64,000 nt of DNA from Dirofilaria immitis (GCA_024305405.1 JAKNDB010000087.1:8744501-8808500), one strand, 5' to 3'; numbered from the stretch's first letter, positions 26,601 through 40,200 are shown. The notes: generated by a model from the sequence alone, not told the origin. Program-made: numbers and translations.

Positions 26601-28407
26601 GATCATGCATTTCACCATCCTTCAGCCACTGTTCTGCATCACGTCTCATTATTGCTAGTTCTCTATAATACATATTATTACAAAGTACGCTTCAAAAAAA
26701 AAATCAGAACAGCTAAAACTTTTCGAAATCTAAAACTTAAACTTTTCGACCAAGACTGCGCAAAATAATAATCACAATAAAACGAAAAGTTTTTTCCAAG
26801 ATCCGCAAGCTAGGGAGATACAACTGTTGTAGCAAATAAAACGTGAAATTTACCTATTTCGGCATTCATCAGGATTGATACCTTGTCGCTGATGCTCCTC
26901 TTCCAAAGCCAAGCGACAATCATCTTCTTCTGCTAAATCAACAGCTAATTCTTTATCGCTATTCGTTACAGAAAGATCAGCACCTTCTGCACATAGATAC
27001 TCGACTAAATCAACATTTCCACAACAAGCTGCTGCATGTAACGGAGTCCAGCCTAGAGTAAGAAAGTGAATTTTTCTCTGTAAAAAAAACAAAGAGAAAA
27101 TTTCTAAACAGCGAAGGCGGTTAAATTAGTTGGACATCATGAATATAAAAATGCTTATACCGTAAAACAGGAAGTCCAAAAAGTGGAATGACTTATCCCT
27201 TAAGGAATGTAAAAACCGGAGAAGGTATGAAGATATGGCTGATGTTTTAGGAATTACGAATGTGCGGCAATGATTCTTCTTTTCATTCATAAGATTAAAT
27301 CTTCGATCAGCACGAAAATTAAGTACCTGAATGTAGTTCTATCCAACCACATTATTTTCTAGAAAATGATCACTAATCTAGAGTGAAAAAGTTGAAAAAA
27401 CCTTCATTATCTTGCGCATTGACGTTAGCTCCATGTTTCACTAAAAATTGCACCATCTTCGGTTTACCATCTATAACTGCCTTAAATATTGAATGATTAT
27501 TTACTGGAATATTATAAACAAACGCTGTACTTTAGTTATACCATTTTTTTCAGCAGTGTTGATGAATTTTTCTTGTATTGATAAAAAGATTGTAAATTAA
27601 AGTACTAGTTTCAATTGGTATTTCAGTAAATGCAGTATTTGTTAAGATGTTTTTGGACTTGGCAAAAGTATGGAGCATTCAAAACTCGGAATTGTATCAA
27701 TGAAAGGATTTTACTTTCCATAAATCTTTAACAGATATCAAAAAAATTATCGAAATAATATGGGATAACTGGAAAAATTCTTCAAATAGCGTTTGACAGG
27801 GATAGTACACTTAATAAAGTAAGACAAAAATTGTAAGAAGTATTTTATCAGGAACTATTGAGAAAAATAGCGATTAAACTTGATCTCGAAAAAGAAAGTA
27901 AAAAAGTTAATCACAATTAAAAATTATTTAAAAGCTTAAGTATAACAAATTATCAACTAAGAAGCAGCAAAGACTAAACAACCTGATGTAAAGCTGTAAG
28001 ACCATCAACTGTAGTAGTATTAATATTTGCGCCATCGTTAAGTAATGTTTGCACTTCCTCTAGATCACCACTCAAGCAGGCACTCAGAAATATGTCCTCG
28101 TCCTATAAAAGTTTTTTACCTTTAAACATTAATTATTATGCAGAAAACTCCTTACAACGGACTGCTAAATATTCTATCAGTAGTCGTAAGGTATGAAAAA
28201 CTTTATAAAGGTATTGAAACAACTTAAACCTCAAAATGAGTTATCCTGCATCGGCTGGTAGCCGCAATGTTGATGAGAAATTTTAATACCACAAGTCTTC
28301 ATATACATCAATTGACTTACCGTAAACTTAACTTTTAATTCGTGACTAAGCTTTCGAACCGAGGGTAAACGATTTGTTTCTGATGTTTCCCATTTCAGCA
28401 GCTGCTC
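17590..28407 (-). CDS. mel-11: Myosin phosphatase targeting subunit MYPT1/MEL-11, 5' end missing
   Basis: Regulatory subunit that binds PP1 and directs it to myosin light chain, opposing Rho kinase; in worms it controls embryonic elongation and contractility. Exons, high to low: 28407-28321, 28102-27983, 27480-27402, 27052-26854, 26662-26549, 26180-26018, 25778-25651, 25421-25210, 24883-24602, 24059-23913, 23105-22914, 22002-21907, 21684-21555, 21158-21045, 20917-20663, 20250-20083, 19480-19319, then 18826-18713 or 17676-17590. Visible parts are the PP1-docking motif KVKF (exon 28321-28407), ankyrin repeats (DGLTALHQ, GWTPLHAAACCG, GATALHVAAAKG, DGWTPLHAAAHW), acidic Ser-rich linkers, the ROCK site RRSTQGVT across 22002/21684, and C-terminal coiled coils. 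Phases agree throughout except 25210-25421, where a 7-T run (25338-25344) seems one base short. A first coding exon with the start Met was not found; a short upstream exon is expected. Confidence 0.93.
18713..18826 (-). CDS. mel-11: Alternative terminal exon A of mel-11 (proximal zipper)
   Basis: Phase-0 exon with its own acceptor (ACTTAG at 18827-18832) and stop codon (18713-18715). It encodes a 37-residue leucine-zipper end with the core RVENEALIRVLSKMS, then a tail ending STPIWPR. It is homologous to the downstream exon at 17590-17676 and both accept the same upstream exon (19319-19480). Use of this exon would end the protein before the distal exon. Confidence 0.85.
   Translation of the reverse strand, partial: ELKKLEKSNESLRVENEALIRVLSKMSRQQSTPIWPR
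20305..20346 (+). repeat. 21-bp tandem duplication
   Basis: AACTTTCGTGTCCTAAATC occurs twice in a row within a mel-11 intron, with only the last two bases of the unit differing. Confidence 0.85.
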
Positions 28408-28707
28408 CTGAAATAGAATACGATAATAGTAAAGACTTCGAATTCTTAGCTGAAATTGCTCATGTCAAAAAAAGAAAAAAACAATTCTTTTTCAACCTGA
28501 AGAAAAAGAATCTGTTTAAACTTTTCTGAATGGTATTAAATAAATAAAACTGAAGAACGTTTCCTTTATTATATGAAAAAATCCGAGCCAATAAATAAAT
28601 ATTATATGAAGAATATTAGGTACACCATTAAGATAAAATCAAATTAGCAATAAGAAGTAAACCTGTCGACATTGCACAAATGAATTCCTCTTTTCCATAT
28701 ATTCTAT

Positions 28708-28752
28708 TCCTCTCTCTCCCTCTCCCTCTCTCTTTCTCTCTCTCTCTCTCCA
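28708..28752 (+). repeat. CT-rich microsatellite
   Basis: Run of CTCTCT with CCC interruptions on the plus strand, upstream of the first recognised mel-11 exon. Confidence 0.9.
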
Positions 28753-30737
28753 TAGAAAAAGAAATGATCAGCTATAATGAGGTAAAAACCAGAAACATAA
28801 TCAATAACAAAACGACCCCATTATTCAATAATATTAAGCATAAGAGAAATGCCATTATAAGACTGCTCCAAATCATGCGAAGAAAAATAATTAAGATCGA
28901 GAAAGAAATTTCGCAAAATATTGTAATCCAATACTGTCCTTTTAAGATTTGTAGATTAGCACAGGGTAAAGAAAAACAATAAAACACAAATTCATACGAC
29001 GTTTTCAGTTGAAGTTATATTTTTGTTCGTTTTCGAAGCGAACTCAAACAGGAATACTTCAAACGCATGTTTCAAAATATTTCGTGTCATATGCATAAAA
29101 ATGTAAAAGATCAATTATATAAAAAGACTTCCCATTTCTAGACTTCTGTTAACTTGATGCAGGAGATTAAAAAAAGCAACAAAGTACTGTTAAAAATTGA
29201 ACATCACAGAATGCTACAACATATTAAATCTTCAGCATCATTTCAAAGCTGATTCATTTTCGTTAAATGAAACATTGTTTGTTCAGTAAATTCATATAAC
29301 GCGTCGTTTCTCCAGTCAAGAAAAAAAACTAATTTGGACTGCTGGTTGAGATAAAGGTTTTATATTATCTAGAATGAATTCAACAAAATATGAATTCTGT
29401 GAAGATCGTTATCCATAATTAGTTTAGTTACAGACTTATTACAGGATATTTTCAAGTGTTAACAAGTCTTCAATATGGAAAATTTAAATGGAAGTATTCA
29501 TGTCTCAAATAAAAGAAACATATATCAGAAATTTAATCCGCAATTTTTACGCACATTCCAATATAACTAAATTCATTATTTTAAAATCCAAAATATCCAA
29601 AATACTTTGAAGAAAAATAAAAGACCGCAATTATCAATAGAAATAATTTGGTTACTGCAGTATGGAAAACGATAAAAATGCTCTTATTCTTAATAACGAA
29701 AAGGCTATATAGTACGCTAACAATAGCGATTCATTTAACCTGACAACCTTAATATTTTAGAATATCGAAATATGAAGCAGACTATATCTGCAATGAAATT
29801 TAATGAAAAATTAGAAATTATAGTAATTATTTGATTAAAGCGATAAAAACTATTGCGATTTAACTTCACATTTTGATAAAGAATGAATGAGTTTTCTCAC
29901 TAATATCTATAATAATAGATATGGTAATTTGTAGAAATATAATTAATAACAACATGAACAACGAAAAAAGTTATATAACCGCAAAACTAAAAATACGCAA
30001 AAAAAAACAAACTTTTCTCTTCCAGAGAACATTATTGGCCAAAATATTCTTGTTCTGTTGTAAGAAAGCAAAATGGGATGCTTCCAATGCGACATCCGAA
30101 TCCTCTTCACCATTCCACTATTCATTCGTTCTTTTTATACCAAAACAACAAATAAAATAGTGTACATCGCAGAAATAGGAATAACGAAAAGAAAAAGCGA
30201 TTTGATCCAACCGATCAAGACAGACTGGCTATTTGCTCAAAAGTATATTCAAAGAAATAATGATTATACATTACGATTCCCGGATGCCTCTGAGAATGTC
30301 GTATTACTGTTTGTCCTTTCTTTTCTCACAGTTACTATTATTATTCTTGTTCTGTACCTCAAATTAGATTCTCGTTAAAGATTAAATCGATAATAATATG
30401 GAGTCGATTTTCGAAATTAAACCACTACCAAACAGTGTTAGGGAATAATATATGCTCACAGTTTTGAAATTCGAAGTTTTCTTCAACACCTGACGGCACC
30501 AAGAACTCTATATATTTCTTTCATGGTATTACTCGCCTAATATTTCTATATGCCCAGGATATCTCAAAAAAATTTCTACATTACAACTGTATTTTGATAT
30601 TCCCATAACAGTAATTATGATATTTCGATAATGCAAATACTAGTAGCAATTAATTGCATTAAAAATAACATTATAAATTACAAAAATGACTATAAAGATA
30701 TGATAACAACACATAATAACAGAGAGAAATCTACTTA

Positions 30738-30772
30738 TTGCACGATCGCTACTGCAAACAACGATCGTGCAA
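30738..30772. repeat. Hairpin: 11-bp perfect inverted repeat
   Basis: TTGCACGATCG and its exact complement CGATCGTGCAA are separated by 13 bases. A second perfect hairpin follows 13 bases later. No coding context. Confidence 0.8.
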
Positions 30773-30785
30773 AGCATTGTCACCA

Positions 30786-30807
30786 TGTCAAGAGTTCTCT
30801 CTTGACA
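30786..30807. repeat. Hairpin: 9-bp perfect inverted repeat
   Basis: TGTCAAGAG, loop TTCT, CTCTTGACA. It could fold as a short stable stem-loop and sits right beside the hairpin at 30738-30772. Confidence 0.8.
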
Positions 30808-31194
30808 ACTCTTTCCATCCAATATCAACTAACCAACAAATCCTCTCTTCTTTCTCCTCTTCAAAATGATTCTTTCCTTCCTCTCCGAAAATTTCAAAAT
30901 TATCCCCTTCATATATCATTTCTCTAAATTTCACCATCTCTATCTTTTCTATGTATGCAATAGATATGTTATTTCCATATCAATATATATGTGTGTGTAT
31001 GCATGTTGGATACAGAAGAATGTAGTGCATGCAGGTATGCGTGGATATGTATGCGAAATCATGTGCATATGTATCGGATTAACTATATTACCCAACTATT
31101 TCTATTCTTTTCCTGTTTCTATTTCTTGCGTGGCATTATGTCATTGTTGTTGATGATCTACCAATTCAATAAATCGCAGTACAGTCCATTCATC

Positions 31195-31515
31195 ATTCAT
31201 TATTATTTACGATTTGCATTACGATCATTTTCATCACTATAATTACTAATTACTAATATCCTTATCAACATCACTGTCATATCAATATTACTGTCATTAT
31301 TATAACTATTATCATTACTGTTAGGATATATAGTATAAGGATCAATTAGTACTATACGATTATTATCAATATCTTTATCGTTATCACTATACAATTGTTA
31401 TCATTATGGCTCTCATTATTGTAACTGTCATTATTATTAACGGCAACTACTATTATTATCTTTTCTCTTTATTATCCTCATCATCAACATCATTGTTAAC
31501 TATCAAACAAACAGA
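31195..31515 (+). repeat. Degenerate ATY trinucleotide tract
   Basis: Roughly 320 bases dominated by ATT, ATC and ACT triplets (TTATTATC, ATCATCAACATC and similar), an old, diverged trinucleotide microsatellite. Confidence 0.75.
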
Positions 31516-32112
31516 AATATAAATCGTACAATTGTCAAAGTGGCGAAATCTTATGCGTACAAATTGCTAAGCAATCAATGACCGCAATTTCATCTAATTA
31601 TCCTATTCTGCTCTTCTCTACTTCATAAAATTCTCGGAAATATCATTGGTTTATACACCCACCACCATCTTAATCGAGATAAAGTAATTCTCGAAGCACA
31701 CCCTCATAGCTATATGATGATGAACATCAATTTCCAGAATAGCAAACTTTTCCGACCCAGAAAGAGCGCTTTGCAACTGCTTCTTCTCGCCTTGCGTTAA
31801 TTAACTCAGTTAGTTTTAAGCCTTTTTATTTTGTTTGCGTAAGGTTCCGCTATTCTATTTCATTCTACTCTGTTCCGTCTTATTTTATTCTGTACCAGCT
31901 TTTGAAAGGATATTAGTAAATCAGTGGTATATCTAATTTTATATCCAGCTATCCATATGCTCAATATATATAATCATTCCATTCTATTTTTTTTTCATGT
32001 TTTTCTATTCTATACCGATATCAGCTAAAAGATGTAGCGAATCCAAATGCTTATATATTTATCTGTATATTTAATACCAGCTTTATCAAAGGATTCTAAT
32101 ATATTCCAATTA

Positions 32113-32208
32113 CATGTCCAATTGTTTGCATGTCCAATTGTTCGTATGCCCAGTTATTCTTTTGTCTAATTGTTCGCATGTCTAATTGTCTGTATATTCA
32201 TCCAGTCG
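32113..32208 (+). repeat. 16-bp tandem repeat, about 6 diverged copies
   Basis: Unit CATGTCCAATTGTTTG; the first two copies differ at one base and the later ones are progressively diverged (for example CATGTCTAATTGTCTG). It lies in the non-coding region upstream of mel-11. Confidence 0.8.
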
Positions 32209-34748
32209 TTGATATATTCAATTATTTATGTCTAAATTGCTTCCATATTCAATCTTTTTTTTTTTTTGAGTTATATCGGGCATTTCATATATCATTACAA
32301 CGACCAAAATGAATATCATAAAAGAGAAACTGCCACTATTCAGACATATTGGATGCCTCTTCAAAAATATTATTGATTACCTGAAATGTATTACAAACTT
32401 AAAAGAAGCCAAAAAGTTGGATAGTACAAAGATTTGATTTAATTTGTTAAAAGTTTCGAATTTTCATGTAAATAAAAATAAAAAGACGGTAAGAAAAAAT
32501 TAAAACTAAGCGATTCAAAAATAATCAAATGAGCCAAATAGTTTCAATAAGGCAAATCTTGGCAAGTATGATTTAGTCATATCACGAGATACTTGATCTA
32601 TATTTCACATTGTGAATATTTTATTAAAATTTTGCATTGAATTATAATCATCGTCACTGTTCAAAACTCAATTTTTAATTTAACATAAGTTCAATGTTGC
32701 TTTGATAAAAGTCGAGATTTTAATCAATTAATTGATGATGAAATATTTATTCAATTTATCATTGTAACAAAATGATAAATTGAATTGGGATGTTTTTCAT
32801 TCGAGAACGGGAAATTTTGTTTGCAAATATAGGAATTTAAACATATAATAAATATATCATTTTTAGAGCAGGTAGGTGATCGATTTCTTGGTTATCAGTT
32901 CGAAAGTGAATGCCTAATGAGATCACGGAGCAATTTTTCCTCTTTCCGTCAGTTTTGATAATGATAACGTAATGATGAGCTATAACGAATGATAGATAAG
33001 ATAATATCAATAGCTACTAATAAACTTTAAGAAATGCAATGAAATGAGGATGCTCTGACGACATCGTTAAAAGAAATGAGCTGGCGCAATTGCTTTACTT
33101 CATTAAAAATTCTATTTTACGTAAACAATTTAACCATTTAATTAATAATAAAGATATATGGCATAATAATCAGCTACAATAATGATACCAGTAATGATAG
33201 ATAAGCAGGAAAAGTGCAATAAGCAAAAGTGATCTGACAAAGATTTTGATAAGAGAATGAAACGTTTAGGTGAAAGGCGCAGCTGCTTTTAATGCATCAA
33301 AAAAAAATTCTTTTTCACATAAATAATTTAACTATTTTGATTAATGATGTAGATATACAATGAAAAAAAAATTGAAATGAAATAAGTGAAATATTGCCAT
33401 CAACAAATAATTGGTATTATTTTGGAGGAAAACGATGAATGATTCACTCTTTTTATGAATCCTTCTTTTGTTACAACAATATGTTTCTGTGAAGTCTATT
33501 CAGCTATTTTAATTCAACATTTTAATATTTATTTTGCTTATCTTTTTCTTTTGCTAATTAAAAACAGATATACATCATTGAAAAATATTGGTGTGGAATT
33601 AAATGCTTTAATAAGAAAGAATGTTGGAACGATTGAATTGAGAAAAGAAAATAATAAAGTTATAGATGTTGGAAAAAAAAGACGAAATTTCTGAAAAAGG
33701 AACTTACTTAAATTTCATTTAACATTGCTTACAAGATCTGAATTTAAATTTACGCTTCTTATTTATTTAATTGCTTCTTGTTTATTTATTTACCTTTTTT
33801 AATAAGATGATGTCATTATTGAATTTGTAATAAAAAAAAGGATAAAATTCTTCATTTATTTTTGAGCTGGAAAAGTTTTTTCTGTGCGAAATACTGGGAT
33901 GTGATTTGATCATTGATATCATGAATAAGTTAAATGATTAGTAGAAGTGCTATTTAACTCCTTTATTCGTTGTTTTGATTCGAATAACAGAGACATATAT
34001 AAATTTCATATTTTTTTTTATGGTAACATCAAAATTTACGAATGCGCATTTATATAAATAAAAAAATTTGAAATCAGATAACAATCATTTATTTATGTCT
34101 TGGATATTATCGGCAAAAATTTGAAATTTGAATATCCAAAAGTCTTGAGTGCTAAATCGATTTTATACTACAATAAATGTTTTGTTTTGTAAATATTATA
34201 ACGGTAATTAGTAATTAAGAAATAATAATAATATATAATTTTGATTATCAAAGTGATTTCATCTAATACTTCTGAAAAAAATACGTCTTCCAACAAACGT
34301 TTTGCATTGCAAACAACGTAAATTATAATTTGTAGACGGGAACACTACAACGCACGTTGGATTTTAACGGCAACTAGTAAATTAATTAACGATTATATGT
34401 GTATTGATATTTTTCAAAATTGCGGAATTTTTAAAAATTTCAATATCTCTTTATAATAAATCTATGTTAAACTTTAGTATTAATATTGCACAGGATAAGG
34501 ATTTACGATGGATATTAGTTTTAACGATGATTAGCAAACTAATCAATTTTTCTGTCAATAGTCTATCATTATAATAGTTAAAAAATAATAATTGCCTATC
34601 ATCTTTGATTTAACATTGAATCTTGATTTGTTAATCAAATTTAATTTAAAATCGTCCAAGTTTAAAGAATTAGTCACAAATGAATGAATAATGGTCGTAA
34701 AAAATAATTGATAACGAGAAAATGAAAAATATTTCCACTTTGTCGGAA

Positions 34749-37247
34749 TTATTTGGATAATTCAGAAATTTCTCGTGTAATATTCAAACGTGCTTGAGTT
34801 TCGAATCGTTCCCTTAATTCTCGAGTTGCATAAATATTTGGAATTTCCATAAATAATTTTAAAACCTGAAAAAATAAAGAGAAGAATCAGTAAGGAGAAG
34901 TTTCTTTGCAACTTAGAAGATTTAATTGTATTTTTATAAAAAAATTTTTCGGCTGATTACTCTTACATATCTTTGTAAATATAATGAACGAAGCAAAGAA
35001 ATATTCTTAGTATGCAAATAATGCCTCATTATTCCTCATAAAACCTTTTTACGATTAAATACATCTTTTAAATATTGAGAGAGAGAGAGAGAGAGAGGGA
35101 ATTTGAGAAAAAAGGGAAGAAGAGAGAGAGAAAAAAATGAGAGTGAGATGACTTTAATCCATTTCATATTTTCTGATTTTGTAAATAATTTCGAAGTGAT
35201 TTACTAAAATTAACATCATTAAAACCATCAAGGACATATATCGCGATCATTTTTTCAACCTTTTCTTATCACAATTTTCTTATTATACCAAATGAAAAAT
35301 TTTAGGAGGAAATCAAAACTTTTGCACATACTAAATTCTTCTTAATATCAAAAAAAGCTAGCGAAATCAGTTAAAAATAGAAATAATAAATTAATTGGTT
35401 AACAAGATATTTTGATAAAGTGATTTTACATTTTATCCCATCTTGATAATTTCATTAAGAGAGACTTTTATTCAAGAATAAGAAAAAGTATTTTGCTTCA
35501 ATAAAATGAAAGAATCGATAAGATTCGTTATAACTTTTCTCAGAAATATGTCATTAATGTCCAAATTAGCGTATTCAGAAATTTCCAAATCTAATATCTA
35601 TAATATTATCATTCAGTGATATGAAAGAGGCATGGCAAAAAAGTTTTTACGAACTTTCAACCTTTGTTGACGATATTGGTCATCATTCAAATGATCGTAC
35701 TCATTTCTGATATTTTTGCTATGCATATCATATTCGATTTCATCAACGCCCAAAAAGCTATATCGAAATCTAATAAGAAATGAATGTCTCCTTCACCATA
35801 AGTATCAGGTGTCAAATGAGCATCTGTACAATGTTTTCCACTTCCCAGGATCAATTTTCTTGAATAATTTTCCTGAATGCTATCGTTTATTATGCTTCTA
35901 ATAAATAAATTTAAAATATTTTTATTTATTATAAGTTTCATTACTAGGCCGATAAATTTAATGTTATGGCTATCTTTCAAGGACTCCACATCAGATTTTT
36001 TACTTTTTAATCATTATTTCTATTTTATTTTCAAACTTTCCTAAAAATTTCTAAATGATAATTCCATAATCGTTAGAAAGTGAAAATAGACGAAAAATAT
36101 CATCGAAGTCAAATTGTAGGCTTAATTTGATTTGGCGTGGCTTTCCCAGATTTCCGAATATCCTAATTTCATGGATATTGATCCCACTCCTTTTTGACTA
36201 TTTTTCACGCTGGAAAAATTCTAACCAAATCAAATGTTGTTTCTGATAAGAATTGTTGCAACAATTCGGCACTTCGTTCTGCATTATTATTTTTCTTCAG
36301 ATCATGAACTGCACTGCAATATAATTTGTTGTTTTAACATTAATCTTAAACTTCGATCAATTTTTCAACTTACAGTAATAATTCATTAATTATTCTTTCT
36401 CAGTGTTGTTCCTATAATGATTGAACCATTCTTCTTAATGAGATCGAAATGACTGGGATGTAATCGAGAACACTTTTGTGTTAATTTATTATCTTCTCAT
36501 AGATACGTATCGATCGATGACTATCATTTTAAAATTATCCGTCTTTCTTCTCAGAATTATTCAAAATGTGACTGTATTTCATGCATGTTAAAATTAACAT
36601 TTATCAGGGAATATTTTTAGTAAAGAAATGGAATAAGAATAATTATCGAATGGAAGAATTAAAAATAAATAAAGGAATAACAAAAGCTATCATTTCAGAA
36701 TTATATCATTTCTAATCTCGAATTTCAAATTAAATCGAAATTTCTTATCCTTATCGCTCCAGTACATAGAAAATATCTCTCACTCATGTTTATCATTATT
36801 GATAGGGTTTAACAATTAATAAAATGCTTACTGTAGGAAGAATATAGCAAAAGCGGTAGCCGTTTGTTCTTGAAGTTTGTCCTTATATTTATCAAAAAGT
36901 TGAAACATGTCATTCAAATGTTTAAGATTATGAAATGATCGTTTGCTATAAATGATCGTTAAACGTTTCCACCATTTTTCCTGAATTTATTGATCAACGT
37001 AAAGAAGCAGAAATAAATTCAATGCAAGAATCATCGTATCAATAATCATTCTCATAGAACATTAGCATAAAAGTTGCATATTTAAAATGCATCAGTTAAA
37101 ATTTAAGATGAACAAAATTTCATTTTAATATCTATTAATCAATAAATTTAATTATATGATAACCTTAAATTCTGATACAAAAGTTGATGTCAAATCATTC
37201 CAACGCTCGAATAGAGTAACCTCAAAGTTTGAGGTTATAGCATCCAT
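34749..37247 (-). CDS. Predicted HD-type metal-dependent phosphohydrolase (COG4339-like)
   Basis: Five exons: 37247-37164 (start MDAITSNFEV), 36980-36832, 36313-36226, 35872-35655, 34865-34749. The product of about 218 residues follows the layout I know for this HD-superfamily group: SFHNLKHL (family YHNxxHL), FFLHAVHD (family WFHDAVYD), NAERSAELL (NEERSA), a Lys-His in GSGKHCTD, DFDIAFLG, then SKNIRNEY and a C-terminal helix IYATRELRERFETQARLNI. Function and substrate are unknown; phosphohydrolase activity is only predicted from the family. The metal-binding HD dyad is not intact as read (LH where HD is expected). Exon 35872-35655 is 218 nt, one short of phase, and the run of five A at 35752-35756 (+ strand) is where the frame slips. 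Confidence 0.78.
35081..35098 (+). repeat. GA microsatellite
   Basis: (GA)n tract within the last intron of the HD-phosphohydrolase gene, followed by further GA-rich sequence to ~35130. Confidence 0.85.
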
Positions 37248-40200
37248 TTGAAAGCCTAGTTTGTGTTGTATTCAGTTGACTAGGAAATAAGACCTATACT
37301 GACTTGTCTTCTTCTTACATCGTTGTCTGACTTCATCCGTTAATTCAGCCGCGCCGCTATTGCAAATCTATTTGGCACTGCGAAATTACTAATTGCATAT
37401 GTATGGCCAATAATGCTTGCAATCTTTAGTCAACATATCAAAGCAAAAAGAACATAATAATTGCAATATTGATTACCATATTCAAAATTAAAAAATTAGG
37501 ATGAAGGAAAAAAAGACAGAGAGCGAATTAATGAACTTATTGATTTTTTTATCGCAATTTCATAAATTTGCGTCAATCCGATCTTAAATCTTAAAAAATA
37601 AATCCATTCCAAATCCGATTCGATCTAATCTGACATATATAATTTAACTTTATCTTTCCTAATTTTGGGAACAAATAACCTGTAGAGTTTGAATAAATCA
37701 AATCATTTTAGATTTGCCAATGTCCTACATCGTTTAATCCTTGTTTGAAAAGTCCTTATCATTTATAATTTTTAATTTTTTTATCTTTTCTGAATCACTT
37801 TCACATTGCTATAATCATATAATTGATTACTCACAATTACTTTTAACATAGCAAATGAGTTTCCAATGATTGTTTAAGTGAGAGCACTGAATTGTTTTTC
37901 TTAATTAGCAATTGTACAAATTAACAAATTCCTCAAATTTTTTTCTAATTTATAATTCAATTATATGTACCATTCTTTCCAAAGTATCGCATTAGTCTCG
38001 ACTTAAACTTTTGATTTAATATACATTTCATGGAGAAATCTTATAAAATATTATTAGAAATTTGACAAATAATAATGAAAGGAAATATGTATCAGGCCTA
38101 ATTCTTCTGCACAATTGTTAATGATAACGGAAAATTGTTGACGCAAACGAGAAAAGATTAATAATTTGCAAAATGAGAAGTGTCAAGGAAAAAAATGTTA
38201 ATAAAGCTGATGTATTTATGTAAAAAAAAGCTGAAAGTCAATTAAAATGAATAAGAACGAGAAAACTTTTTGATAACTTTTTTCGTCATTGATAAATATG
38301 AGAATTCAATCTTTTTCAAACCAATCAATAAATAAAGTATAAAATTTTATAGATCATAAATTATGAATTTCCATTGTTATGAAATTCGAAAATTTTTTTG
38401 AAAATGGAAAGTTTTAGTGAATTAAAAATTATCATATAGAAGAAATGCACATTTGGAAGTGTTTTTATAAATCAAAAGGTAAAATTTATAATAATTCACA
38501 TTAATTTTATGAAAAATATCAAGGAATGACTTTAATTTAGAAATAAATGATACGTTTCGCTTATCATTTATTAGCGATTATTTCAAATGAAACCAAATTC
38601 AAAAGATAATCAAATTGACAATGCTTCAAACTTATATTTATTATATTTTTATATTCTGTGACTTATATTGTTTAAACATTTTTTCACGAAATGATATAGA
38701 TGTGCAAAAGTTTTATTTAGTCAAATTTAAAATATAGCTGAGATTTTTAAACAACATCCGTCTCATATTTTCTTTTCAATTTTATCACTATAAGAAAAAA
38801 ACCTTATTACATTAACAAAGCCATTATGATAACAGTGTTCAACAAATTCTATTAGCATCAATAAAAATTATTTTGATAAATTTAATTTTAATTCAAATGT
38901 TTGATTCTATTTTATTTAGCTATTCAATTTTTCACTTACCGATCAATTTTCAACGAATCCCTAATAAATCTATCTCTTAGGGTTTTCCATTCATATTTTT
39001 GTTCTATAGTGACATTAAAATTTATCAAAATAGTGACAAGCTTTCCCATCGGAATAGTAAAATAGTAAATCGAAATTGGCGTTTAGTGCTATTCTCGCTT
39101 ATCACTATAATGACCTCTGAGATTTGAGCTATTTTATCATATGACATTTAAAAAATGGCAAAAAAATTTATGCATAAATTATGCAAAATATTTCGTTGAA
39201 TACGATTCCTTTGCACAACAAAATCCACGACAGCATTAAAATTTTTATTTAACTATAAATATAATGTGGATGTGATACGATGATAATAACTGCGATCTGA
39301 ATGTGATATGGTGATGACAATCATTGATTACAATGATAATATCAAACAGCATACGGTTATACAAGGAGTGAAATGACAGAAGAGGATAAATATCGATATT
39401 TGTTAAATGATCAGGAGCAATATTTATCCAATAATTAGATTCCTTTTTATTTAGAATTTTGAATTCGCAATCAATTTTCATGAAGATGATAAACTTATAA
39501 ATTTACTAGCCAAAAATCTAAAAGTAGTTTTTTTAGAACTAAAATATCTCTAATTCTCTTCTTGAATTTATTTATGGTCAGCAAAGATAAAATTTTAAAT
39601 ATCAAATAATTTAAACGAATTGAAAATACTATCGTTGAAATGAGCATTCTTTAAAACGCCATCAAATTCATATGTACTTTATTACATTCTGAAAAATTTA
39701 AATAAAGCTTTGTCATCAAATAAGAGCCTTAATTGATCAAGCCAGGTAAGAAGAGAAAAAATCTCAATATTTTTCATACCATTTTTTTGAAAGACATCAT
39801 CAAGTCTTACAAATGATACTTGATGTAAAGACCAAATGGATATATGTGTTTACACGTGTTCTTCTTTATGTTACACGTGCATGGCATACCTGTTCATATA
39901 TGGCACCTAAATATATAATTCGTGATATGCTTGAGAACATGTTTTGCAATTAAATGTGTTATGCATGAATCCTTCCTTTTCATTCAAACTTATTTATATT
40001 TTTCTTTACGATACTTAATAGATCCATGCATGACTTTCATTTAGCATATGCGTCAAATATTTTACAAATTTGAGCACAACATCCATCATATCTGTCACAT
40101 ATATTTGACTTAGAATCCTCAAATTTTAGATTCTGTTACAAAAACCAATAAATTCTGAAGTTGGTTCAGTATCCAAAGGCAGCAAATATCGAATTTTGAT

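Larger units (their letters stand above)
28408..34748. other. Long low-complexity region upstream of mel-11
   Basis: A 6.3 kb stretch with no conserved exon recognised. It may include the mel-11 promoter and first intron, since the start exon is missing. It holds a CT-rich microsatellite (28708-28752), two adjacent hairpins (30738-30807), a degenerate ATY-triplet tract (31195-31515) and a 16-bp tandem repeat (32113-32208). The open frames around 30631-31242 lie in this simple sequence and have no family resemblance. Confidence 0.55.

Noticed and set aside
28664..28675. ATG TCG ACA as a possible mel-11 first exon (minus strand)
   Set aside because: It has a GT donor right after, but it would enter the 28321-28407 exon out of phase. 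No other start exon was supported, so the 5' end is left open.
28680..28982. 100-residue plus-strand frame starting MNSSFPYILFLSL
   Set aside because: Its signal-peptide-like start is the translation of the CT microsatellite, and the rest is Lys/Ile/Asn-rich as expected of AT-rich non-coding DNA.
30631..31242. Cluster of plus-strand open frames of about 100 residues
   Set aside because: They lie in simple-sequence DNA, and the translations are compositionally biased without domain features.
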